Assembly (NCBI RefSeq): GCF_036417845.1
Contig: NC_089978.1
Location: 143,406,007-143,470,006 of the forward strand
Reading direction: 5' to 3'
Source of the DNA: Apteryx mantelli
Lineage: Eukaryota; Chordata; Aves; Apterygiformes; Apterygidae
Length of the DNA stretch: 64,000 nucleotides
Each line of letters starts with the position of its first letter. Position 1 is the first letter of the stretch. The position numbers and the translations under genes are program-made. A model generated the notes under the pieces. It was not told the DNA's origin. It ran no database searches and was given only the letters and a program-made list of their open reading frames with translations. Shown here in pieces: positions 12,315 through 23,700 of the stretch.

Positions 12315-13573
12315 AAACCCACACACAACATAATACCCTAACAGAAGCCTGCTAGAAACTTGGAAAAGCATGCCAGTAATTACCTCAAATGAAATAATTT
12401 TATTCTAGCTCTTTTGTACTGCACACCACTCCTGTATTTCATGCAGTGAAGTCTGTTATGGGTGTAAGTTCTGGAGTAGTGCAGGGGTCTAATCCAGCCA
12501 AAATCTACTGAGTATCTGAACAAGCTTGTTGCTCTTCTCTGCCTAAACTTAGCTTTTCTTTCTCATGACCATTGTATGAAGCAAGTACTTTTACCAAAAG
12601 CAAATTGTTTACCAAACCTTTACTCTGAATGCACTCACAGGTTCAAAGGTCATGTCTTGCTCATGGTCTCAAAGCCTACATTGCATTGCAAAGATGATCT
12701 TGTCCACTTATGTCTTTTTCTTACTATTGACTAAATTGTCACAAACAAGGAAGAGAGGAGAGTCACCTGCTGGACTGGCTTCTGGATAGTGCTTTAGGCT
12801 GGATCTAAAAATCCAATGTATTTTGAATGTTAAGAGTTAAGAACAAGAGCAAGAATGCTTGCCTGGTAAGATGCACAGAACACCTAAGAACCAGAAGTGC
12901 TTAAGCTACACTAGGGCCATCCAGACCAGCTCTTCCTCAGTGACTGTGCTCTGAGTTTGGCTCCTGGAATGTGCACCAGTTCCAGTTTTGACAGGGAGGG
13001 AGGGAGGAGGCAGCCAGTAAAATCAAGGGTGATGCCGGCCTGGCCTCACCAGTAGCCCTCAGGGCAACAGCATACCAGGGATGCACTGAGACCACTAGTG
13101 TCCTCTCAGGCCTTAGCAAGAGAACTTGTAATTCACCTTGTGATTTGGCCTCAGGGTATAGGAGCTGGCCATGACCTGCTCTCAAGATAGAGCATACTTC
13201 AATAACTCTATTTAAACCAAAATAATAATGTCCATCTCTACAGTAATTCTGTTTTGTATGTATGAACTAATTTTTCTCTTCCTAGAAAAGACAGCCCTAG
13301 CTTTTCCCCTTTGCTGATTCAACTCACTAACCTTGCAACAAGAAAATATTTCACTGAATTGGCTCTTAGAGATGTGACAAGTTTCAAAGCTGCCTTGAGG
13401 AAGGGACAGGATAGGACATTCCCTTAACAACAGTAAGGCTGGGTGTGGGATTTTCTAGGCAAGCGCTCAAGCTGTGAGGGCTGGACTTCCCCTGCAAGTA
13501 ACTGATTGTAAAATTCATTTCATTAATAGGGTTTTTTTTGTTTTTTTGTTTTTTTTTTTTAGTCAAAGCAAAA

Positions 13574-13612
13574 GGGACACACACAAACTAAGTTATCTCC
13601 CATTCATTTATT
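13574..13612 (-). terminator. NUP50: NUP50 distal polyadenylation site
   Basis: On the minus strand AATAAA (13612-13607) is followed about 20 nt later by a GU-rich element, GTTTGTGTGTGTCCC (13588-13574). This is the classic signal plus downstream-element arrangement and places cleavage near 13590. An A-rich tract lies just beyond. It gives a 3' UTR of about 3.9 kb. Use of the site is inferred from these elements alone. Confidence 0.6.
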
Positions 13613-14124
13613 CACATTTTCCATGGATTTTTTGTACACTTCCTCAATGTATTAAAACTAATGAAAACATTGTTACATTACAAGTTATGTGCAACATAAG
13701 TATCCGCTGAAAAACTCAGAGCAGTTGAAATCTACTAACAATAATTAACAAATTGTCACATTCAGCAGTTTCATTGAATTCATACTAGCTCATGCCACTC
13801 TAACTCGTTTAATGTCAGTTAATTTTTGCACACAGGCAGCAGCTACAAAATTTTAGCAAATGCAGTTAAGTTATTTAAGGCATCAAAAAGAAAGTCTTTA
13901 AGGAAATTTTAAATGTTACAGTGCTGTAAAGGGAGCTAAACTGGAGTTCTTAAAATTAAAGCATACATCTTAATTGGTTTACATACTACATGTTCACTTG
14001 AAAGATTCCTCATTATAAATTTAACTTGAATTTTTGTGTCAGTCAACCAAAGGGAACTATAGGAACACTTACTGTTGTGTTCCTAAATAGACTTGAAGTA
14101 CATCTTAGGAAACTGCAAATAGCA

Positions 14125-14156
14125 ATTATTTATTTCTATTTATTTATTTATTTTAG
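14125..14156 (-). terminator. NUP50: Cluster of overlapping AATAAA hexamers, possible alternative poly(A) region
   Basis: On the minus strand the tract reads as repeated AAATAAAT units, giving several AATAAA copies inside the NUP50 3' UTR. It could be an alternative cleavage region or only a simple repeat. On the + strand it is an ATTT-rich run. Confidence 0.35.
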
Positions 14157-17100
14157 AATAAAATTCAAACCAACTGTAATCTCCTTTATGGATGATTCTA
14201 GGAATTAAAAGCAGCAGAGCTCTTGATTTTTCTTTTGAGGGGAGTGGGAGGTGGGAGGGAAAGGGAAGAATTCTAAGAAGCAGAAACTTCAAAATTACAG
14301 CAAAAACAAGAATGCGTATGATCCATAAGACACGCCAACACCTATGTACAGTTGTAACAGTGAAGTCATTAACCCAAATTAGGGAGGAAACCTGCATCAA
14401 CTGGCATCAGGTGTCAGCTGTTAAATATTGTATATGTACCAAGATACAGGAATGCCTCATTGAAGCAGAATCTGATCAAACTCCTTGTGTAGCACATCGC
14501 TTTGTCATGCAAAACTTCAGTAATTGTTTTCTGTGCTCTCCACTTAACTTTTGCTTTGAATTGATTTTAGGCCTTAATTTCTACTTAATGATCTGTGGCT
14601 TTTCACAATATTTAATTATATATTTTAGTATTTATAAAGACATTTTAACTAGAAACTGAAACATTATCAAAAATTTTATATAATAATATTGGAGAAGGGT
14701 TGTGCTTTATAACTGAACACCAAGTGAAAAACATGACTTATTTTTCCTGCTTTGAAATCCAGATAATTGCAGGTTCACTAAGAATGATGTTCATTAAGAT
14801 CTCTAGTTCTCAGTGAAATTCTTTCCTTCTCTATTTTTAGCATTAATTTTCCATACCAGGATGAGGAATGTAAAGGCTTGTAACATCAGCTGTTTATGCA
14901 TATATTTTTCTCTAACAGTCTAATTGCTCTATAGTCCTTTTTAACACAAAATTCCCATTACATACCCTCCCCTGGCTTTACTGATAAATACATACACTGC
15001 TAAAGAATTAAGATGTCTCATCTCAATTATTTCCCACAGACAACAGAAAATATTACTTGCTACCATGGATACTGTAAGGTTCAATTTTTCTAGCACATAT
15101 TATTTAATTATTCTATTTTTTCTTACACTCTATGCTCACCATCAAAATGCCCACCCTTGAAAACATGACAAAGATACACCAGCAATTATTCAGTTTGCCA
15201 GTTTTAGAATTGGACCCAAACCCCCCAAACTGCCTCACTTCAGAGGCAAATCATTAAGGATGCTTGGAAAGGTCTGTTTGTCTCTCAACACCATAAGTTA
15301 ATTGGTCCACAGTTCAATGGATGAAGAAGCAGACTGCTCTGTCTCTGAGCTTTCAGAAATCAACAAAGACAAAACTGAGACCCCTGAAACAATCTATACA
15401 CAATTGCTCTGAAGGTGAGATGCATGATAAATCTGCTTACCATAACAGTGACCTGCAGTCTAGAAAACTTGCTTCACCAAGACCTGTTTAAGACACTATA
15501 GTCAAAAGACAAATGCAAAATTAATTGAGCCCTTGGACATTCAACCTGAGCCTATAATAAACTTTCAGGCAGTATTCTGCTTTTCATTCATACACACACA
15601 ATTAACATGCAAGCCTTCAGATTTTGGCCTCCAACTTAGGTATCAGCAAGACTTTAAAACAAAAACAAAACCACACCATTTTGAGGAAACCAATACCACT
15701 TACTTTGAGTGGTTAAATACCAAACCAGATGCAAAAGAAGGCACCAGTTTATATTTCAAGGAGTATTTGAAAACGGTATCTGAGCTCCCCTTATACTTGA
15801 GTTTTAAAATGCAATTCCTATGATCTCAGTGTAGCTGAAATGTGAACAAAGGCAGTCAACTTTGGTCAAGAGGGCTGTAGATCCTATACAGACTGTCCTC
15901 TTTTCAGTTAAGAGGAGAAAAAGACCATAACCTGAATTGTGCAGCTAATTAGGACTGAATTAAGCCATTTGTCCCCCATAGAGACTAGTAGGAAAAAAGG
16001 TAAGATATGCTACATCTAATCAAATGGTACCACTTTTCCTTACTCACAGGATGCCACCATGACAGAATTCATAGTGTCCTGGGAGAATTGCATCATGCTG
16101 CTTTTTCCACAATGGGTATTTTCTCTGTGCTAATTAGACAGAGAGGTTGGCATGTTCCTTCCATCTCTCAAGAGCTGGTCAGCATGACAAATCAGAAAGC
16201 AGTTCAAGTTTAGCATTAGCATCTAGTTTTCTGACAGTTTCCAGAGCCGGAAGTGAAGGAGAAAACCACTGGGGGAAAGAATTTCCAGCAAACTGGGACA
16301 AGATTTCAAAAAAAGAAAAGGAATAACCAACCAACCATGGCCTAGTAGAGTTAGCAGGAATTGGTGAACAGTGATGTTCTGATCTGTGAACTACTGCCAC
16401 ATGGTTAATTTTAACTCAGTTGGAAACTAAGTTACACATTAACCCAGCAATCCCTACTTGCATAAGAAAGCTTGTCCCCAAAACTGCAAGCCAGGCCCCA
16501 ATGCTTAGTGTAATGCACTGTAGTTTTAGCACACTGGAAAAATGGTTACTAACAAACCCATTTATGCATGTACTCTTGGTAATGACCAGAGACAATATAA
16601 AGACTTATAAAAATCCTGAAACTTATGTTTGTGAAAAGAGACAGCTTCAGAAAAGTACTAGTAGCAAGACAAGTACAAGATTTACAGCTCTGCCTCCGCT
16701 GTGTTTCAGTTTTATCCCGAGGGAATAGGGAAGAATACCTCTGAGAGTGACCATGATGGAAGCACAACCCTTTGCCTCTGACTTGACAGAAGTCAGTATA
16801 TGCCAACTGCGTTTGTGGTCCAAGATACAGTCTTCCAGTTGTCTGCTTATACTATTGCACATCATTAGCTTGTTGCTACAGTGAGAACAGAACTGATAGT
16901 TCTTTGCTAAGAAACACTACTGTCAACAAGACTAAACAAGCAATTTTTCTTTTAAAGATTTGGAGATGCAGTCTCTGAGTCCCAAAAGCACACAAGACTG
17001 CAGGCATTAAAACACAGTATGCTATACAGTAGCTTTGTTCCAGTACATTGTCACTGACAGTTTGAAAAAGTTAGTCTCTCTAGAATCTGACAGACCAATT

Positions 17101-17469
17101 AATATTAGAAATCTGGAATCTAAAAACAGTTAAATTTCAGTGTCCTGCTTCTCAAAACATGAGGTTTGTTGCATTGCACCATAGTCTGAGGAATATCTGG
17201 TACCACATTTTGTACTCTTGATTTCAGTCTATTCAGTCAAAGTGACCAGTGTTTAAAAACATATGCTTTAATTTAAATCAATATGCTTTATCCAGAAGAG
17301 GTCCTGCATTTAGTTACTGAAAAATGAGGGAGCACAGTCCAACACTTGTGTTCTATTAAAGCTTTTATTAGCTATTTTAGCTTTTCCTCTCAGAATTCCT
17401 GTAATAGTTCTTAATATCAGAGTAAAGAGTTTAAGTATTCAAGTGAAGTTATGAAAGAGGGAGGAGGGG

Positions 17470-17500
17470 AAAAAAAAAAAAAAAACAGCAGCAGCAGCAG
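17470..17500 (-). repeat. (CTG)5 followed by T16, just after the NUP50 stop
   Basis: In the NUP50 message sense the tract reads five CUG units and then 16 U residues, starting 38 nt after the stop codon. Both parts are length-variable sequence types. CUG runs bind muscleblind/CELF-type proteins and U runs bind HuR/TIA-type proteins in general; any role here is inference. Confidence 0.8.
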
Positions 17501-17538
17501 TTTGGCAATAATTCCTCAAATCACTGACTGCAACATTT

Positions 17539-17741
17539 TTAAGCCTCCTTTTTCTCCAGTAAGATTTTGTGCAACTCGTCTGCATCCTCACTTGTTTTCA
17601 CTCGTATTAACATAGTGACAGGAACAGTTGGATTCTTCTCATCAATTGGTGGATTAGGAACACAAACTATAAGAACATTGTTTTTTCCGGTTCTTGTGCA
17701 TGGCATCTTGGGTGGAATTAGAACATTCAACAGTATGTTTC
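17539..17741 (-). CDS. NUP50: NUP50 coding exon 7 (C-terminal part of Ran-binding domain)
   Basis: Acceptor AG lies at 17743-17742. The exon completes Gly404, encodes residues 405-470 and stops at TAA 17541-17539. It begins [20 protein letters not shown] and ends [10 protein letters not shown], which is close to human NUP50. The last exon continues into the 3' UTR. Confidence 0.96.
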
Positions 17742-20700
17742 CTGCATTTGAGGGGGAAAAAAAATTTTTTAGATTAGGAAGTTTTCAGCTTTTACTGCAA
17801 TAAAGATGTTAGTATACTTACTAAATAGGGATTTAAATTCGTGAACTGAAGAAAGGCAATTCACAAGTGTCATATATATTTGTCTTATTCTTACTCCTCC
17901 CCAAGCATCTGCTCATGGTCACTATTCTTATGTAATTTCTTTCCTCATTAGGAATGAGGAATCTAAAAATACTAATTCCTCCTTTTTTAAAAAGGAGGAG
18001 CCTGAAGAATATCAAATGATAGCAGGAACAAGCAAGGAAGAGGGAAAGGGACAAGGGAGAAGTAGCAAATGAGGAATCAAATCACAGTGCTTAGTTTATG
18101 CTTATGTAGGTTACTCATTTTGAACATCAAGCGTAGTCCATAAGCAGAAGCAAAAAGTTAGCTTTAACACACAAAGACATGTTAATCTGAAACTGAATGA
18201 GCTATGGTAGAATATGAATAAGTATCCTGTATCCTTAAATCATACAAACACGTCTAATGTGGTCTATTGCTGAGCTACTATTAACAACTGTATTTCAACT
18301 TGTTAAATTATCTGGTAAGTTCGAGATATTCAGTATTAGTGGTCTATTAAAACAGTTGCAAATAAACTCAAATCTGCTTCAACAGAAGATGCACACATTT
18401 TGTAAACCTGGTAAATAGTTCAGAACACAGTAGTAGTATTTAGGAAAAAGTCGGTCTTCGCCTTCCTTTCCAGTTCAGTTTTTCAACACAGTGAGATTTA
18501 GGAAAGCATTACAGCACTGTGTGAAGATAGCAAAAAGGAAAGTGTGCATCACTATGACAGTAGCAGCTTGTAAAAGCTAATGCTTGGAAACACCAAGCTA
18601 TAAGAAGCAGTTAAGTTGAAAATGTCTTAGAAAGTATATGAGCCGAAGAAAAAGGAAAGATTTCCTAATACATCAGCTCAGATGAAGGCAGAGGGAATGT
18701 AAATACACATAATGGAAACTAGCATCAGCTGAGTGAAAATTCTGAGACTTTTGTTAAAGGGTAGGTAACTTTGAGAAAGTAAGGTTTCATCTGCTCTATT
18801 CGACACATTCAAGTCCCTAAAGCAATGCTGAAAGCAATGACAACTCTGCTATATATCAGCCTCCAGTTTAGTTGCTTAAAAAGAATTTCCCTTTATCTGG
18901 CAAATCTTGTCTCGATTGAAAGAAGTTAACAGTCTAAAAGTGACACAAGCATCCTAGTCTCAGACATTTGAAAACCTTCACCTAATGTGTAATGGCTTCA
19001 TTTTTAGACTTGCCAGAGACCTTTATAAGCCAAAACTGAGGTAAGCTTTATAGATGACCTACAGTACAGCATGCCTGTAGCTCTCATCTTTTATAAGCTT
19101 AATATTTATTCTAATTTATGGAAGTTGTGAAGTGCATATGAACTACAAATGCACATTTGTTGAAAGGAGGTACTGAATTTGTAGTGGAGTTCGTCAAGAA
19201 TGAGTATCAAAACACTGATTTCCACAGTTTTAGTTATAAACTGTTCTGACACTGAATCAGAATGATTTATCTCAAAAATGATTTTTGAATAAATCAAGTA
19301 ACCCTAATATCTAAAAAGGGGAGAACTAGTCTTTTTTGTCCCCCTGCCCCTTAATCAGCTGTGTGTGTTATGAAATTCATCTCATGAAATATACTGAGGA
19401 ACTATCACACTAGAGGCTACTTTAATTCAGTAGAGTCAACCTACCATTTATGATCCAACCGAAAATTAGCTAAAAGAGTTTGGCACTTGGACCTCAGTGT
19501 GCATGTTAAGAGCAATGCATTTATCAAAATCCTGCATGCCTGTTTCATTTAACTCCCCCTTACCTCCCACCAAGTACAATGGATGTCTGCCCACGTGGTC
19601 AACTGTTTATATATTCAGAGTGAATTGCAAACAAGTGACAGTTGGCCTTACTTAGCACAAACTTGTTCATCTTTCAAAGAGCAAACAGAAGTCATTTATC
19701 CCCCAAGAAATTTTGGGGGAGAAATCTTGTAGAAGTTTTTTGTAGGTTTTTTTTTTTTTTTAATGTACTGAAACCTTATATTATATTATACCAAACAGCA
19801 ACATCTTTATTTCATCACACCTCCAATACATATATACTTTATTGTGGAGTCTTAAGTCAAGCTTCAAAAGCCATTCAACAAGCTAGGGATGGAGAATAGG
19901 TGTAAAAGAAGAAGGGGTGGGCAGGGGGAAACACACAACCACACCCCCACACACACTCAAGGGAAAAAAAAATCCCAAACATCATATACCATAACCTTTT
20001 AGGGTACTTGAAGCAGTGCAAGGAAGTATTTCAGAATACTTGTTAGAGGAATCCAATTTCAATACTTGAAATTATTCAGAAAAGAAGTTTTCATTAATCC
20101 TGTCAGTTATGCTGTGCAAGAAAAAAAAAACAAAACTAGTGCTTAGCAGCAAATATTACAAAGACTTGTTACTAGAAAAAAAAATTACTTACCTAAATTG
20201 GTATCTGCTCGGACTAGAAGTTGAGTTTTTTCATTTCCTGCTGGTTTTAAGTGTAATGTTCCTACACCTTTTTCTTTGAATTCATTATCCTTTTTGTAGA
20301 ACAGTTTGCACCTGTGCCAGAAAAGTCATTTGTGCAGATATGCAGAAGTTAAAGATAAACATGCTGTGGGCAGCATCAATCTTTATTCTTTTTGACCTGG
20401 GTTATGTGTACGTATACAGAGTATTATGTTTGTCATTGTGGTACTGAAATGAATGATTAACCTTCTCTTTCTCAACTGATAAGTACTATCTTGTTAGCAA
20501 ATGAAACAGCCACATGAATCTGGGTCTAAAAAGAGTAATTAAGGAATAATAGCTGTAATTACCATAAGCTTCTGTTTAAAAACACTAATTTCAAAACTGT
20601 AAGAACTTACTGCATCATTATGAAGTAGTAACAGGACTACTTAAAAATTTGAAATCACTATTTTAAATGACAGTCCAACAGACCTAACCTCATTCTTCAA

Positions 20701-23700
20701 AAATCAGTACATAACTTTTCTCAAGTAATTTTTTTTTTTTTTTGGTAAAAGGACAAGTTCTGTCCTCAGTTTCAAGCATACATACAATTATTTAGACTAC
20801 TAAACGTGTTTTTAGAAAACTGCTTCTACTAACATCTCACTTTGAATTGAAGAGGACAACTTGTACACTGCTTCATACAAAGATCAGCATTTTCCAAATG
20901 AAGAGTCTTATTTTAGACTATGCAAATAGCTGAGCATCTGACTGAATTTTCAGTACAGTAAGTTACTTTTGTAAATTGAAATTGTGAGGATTTTACTACA
21001 AAACCTGATGAAAGCAAAGATTTCTTCATTTGTGAAACTAATCACAAATAGGACACAAACCAGCTCTCAGTGCTGAGTCCAAGACAGACAAGAATTTTAA
21101 TAAGCTCCTACACATATCTTTGTCTGTAATTGAACTTTATGCAAGTGGAAATTCAGATTCTAGATAGCTCCATAGGAAGTTTTAATAACAAGTTAGTCAA
21201 GAACATATACCATACATCATTAATTTCAAACTGCAGTGGTGAAGAATTAGCAATGTGTAAATATAAATTTTGTTCTGTAAATTATGATTCTACTCACTAT
21301 TCCAAGTTTAAGTCACTCACTTCTTTGAGTAAAAAGCATCATCTTCTTTTATTTCATTAACAACAACTTTTGGTGGCTCTTCTTCCTCCTCTTCTCCTCC
21401 TTTAAATAAAGTTTTAATATATCCCATATTAATGCTGTGAGCATATAATTTAGTAGGTATTTTTGGTGTTGTATTAGCACTAGTTTATGCATGCTATATT
21501 TAACATATACATCTATAGCCTTTCAAAGATCACAAAAATACACTTAAGTGAACTTGGATTCTGAAGGTGAAGTAGCTTCACCTACAGAAGAAGTCTTCTA
21601 TATTCTTTTCATTCATTCATGCTCATCTTCAGTTTAAACTGAATCAAATATCAGCCCCCAACAACAGGTCAAAAACAAATTGAAAATAAAGCTTAACAAA
21701 TCAAACTTCAGCCAAAACCTTTTGTTAAGGGAAGAACAGTTGTAACATTTCAAAGAATAGTCTCCACAAATAGGTTTATGAAAAGCATAATAAATCCCTC
21801 AAATTAAGCTTGTCTGTTAGAGGTAAGGGAAAAATCAGTTGCAGGAATGATAGCAAGAGATAGTAGCAGGATTATGTCTTTCCAATCCCTCAGCTGCTAG
21901 GGTTTCTATAGGCTAACTGTACCCAACTTAGCTAAATAGCAGATAAAAACTGTCAGGTGGTATGCAACTTTATTGCCCCTTATAGTCTTGTTAAGAAGAT
22001 CTATGAAATTGTTCCATGTCTTACACATTTTACAAAGGTCTCTCTTGATAAACCTACCGAAAAGCAGCAGGACTGAAACATCCTTCAAGGCTCAAGAGTG
22101 AGCATACCAGTCGCTCCACTTGAAAGAGTGAAGCATGCAATCGTCTGACATTAGCAGTTCTACCATAAATGGATTATCAAACACAGATTGAATTTTATAT
22201 AAAAGTTTAAGACTTCATCAAGTTTCAAGTCTTGTATTCAACTAAAGAATTACATTCTACTATTATAGAAAGTATTAATCCAATTGAAATGCAGAACTTT
22301 TGATAACCATATACTCTTAGTGTTAGATAAGCAGTATGTGAGACTAAGAATTCTGGATCAGTGGTACAGTTTTGCAGCTTTCAAATTCAAGAGCAATTAT
22401 GATCTCGTTCAAATTAAGAATACTGCAAAGGTGAAATACTACTAAATCCCATACATTCCAAGCTTATCATTAAAAAGATTTCTGGAACAGAATTTACCTT
22501 TATCATCACTACTGCCACTTTCCGTCTGAGCTTCCAGTATATTGGTAGACACTGCAGTGACAGGCTTAGCCTGGTTTGCATCTTTTCCAAACAAACCTGA
22601 GTTTCCAGGAGAAAACGAGAAACTGCTTAGTGTTCCAGAACCAAGGGAACCCAAAACAGAACTGTCGACACTCTTTCCAAAATTAAACGAGACATTTGAT
22701 GCAACTCCTACTGATGGGTCTCTTTTTTCTGAGGCACCTTCAGTTTTTTTGTCAGAAGTATCCTCAGTTTTCTTGCTGTTAAACAAAAATGTTGATCCTT
22801 GCTGTGGTTTTGAATTCCCAAATGTAGAAACAGACTGAGTGCTAGGTGTCTTGTTGCCTTCATTTTCAGAGCCACTATCACTACTGCTTCCATGTTGTTG
22901 TTCAATATTTGCCAAATACTTCTCATAGTCTCTAAAGATTGGTGTCAGATCACAGAGTGGGTTTGTGTTCACATGCTTAACTATCCAGTCACGCACAGAA
23001 CAGTTTAAAGCTGCTAACTGTTTGTGATAAACACTAGAACTACACATTTTACTCTGAGAATAGCTAGATGATGATGGTTGACTGCCACCATTAGCTTCGG
23101 GGCTTGCAGCCTTTTTCTCAATGAATGCAGTAGCAGTAGGACCATTTGACATCGTGGATCCTATTAAAAGGAAAACACAGTTTAGAACATTTTCTTTCAA
23201 AAGCACATTATTCAGAAGAAACCCACACTTACTTCCTCAATGTTTCTGTATCAAATTATTCAGCCTTGCTCAGTTATGACCCCTGTATTGTATCACAACA
23301 ATCTGTGCCCTGTAGAGCAGTACAAGTAAACAAACAATGCTGTGAAACAGACTTTTACTGTTTAGAGGTTCAAATGCATATGGCACCGAGTACATTGGGT
23401 GGGGCGGGAAGAACTCAACTTCAAATAATACAAGAAAATTAAGTTCAAGGGCAGGTAAAGTAGATGGAATACACAGTTGTAGAAAAATCCAAAGAAATCA
23501 TATAGAATAACATTAAGAAATAAAGATTAGTATGTTACCAGAAAACCCTAAAATGCTAATCAGACATATTTTACTAAGTTGCAAGAGTTATTAGAGCAAA
23601 GTATTCAGTTATCCTTTGTCACTTGTTTTAAAACTCTGAACATATTAGCCAATGCTTTTGCATGGTTGGAGTAGTTTTCATATAAAAACATAATAAATAA

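Larger units (their letters stand above)
9686..13589. other. Intergenic spacer between convergent genes
   Basis: About 3.9 kb between CR1-A and the inferred NUP50 polyadenylation site. It holds a two-copy 21-nt tandem repeat at 10648-10689, a 13-C run at 12302-12314 and ordinary AT-rich DNA. The small ORFs do not look like genes. No RNA gene is recognised. Confidence 0.6.
13590..17538 (-). other. NUP50: NUP50 3' UTR (inferred)
   Basis: Region after the NUP50 stop codon on the minus strand. It has no credible ORF and is AU-rich. It contains a (CUG)5-U16 tract 38 nt after the stop, a Pumilio-type TGTACATA at 14350-14343, and a cluster of AATAAA hexamers at 14125-14156 that could serve as a proximal polyadenylation region. 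The distal end is set by the signal at 13612-13607. Confidence 0.55.

Noticed and set aside
14192..14659. 155-codon plus-strand ORF
   Set aside because: Lies in the NUP50 3' UTR on the opposite strand, in AT-rich sequence, with no family features and no splice or promoter context.
22542..22926. ORFs overlapping NUP50 coding exon 4 in other frames
   Set aside because: Shadows of the true NUP50 frame, which joins in phase with all other exons.
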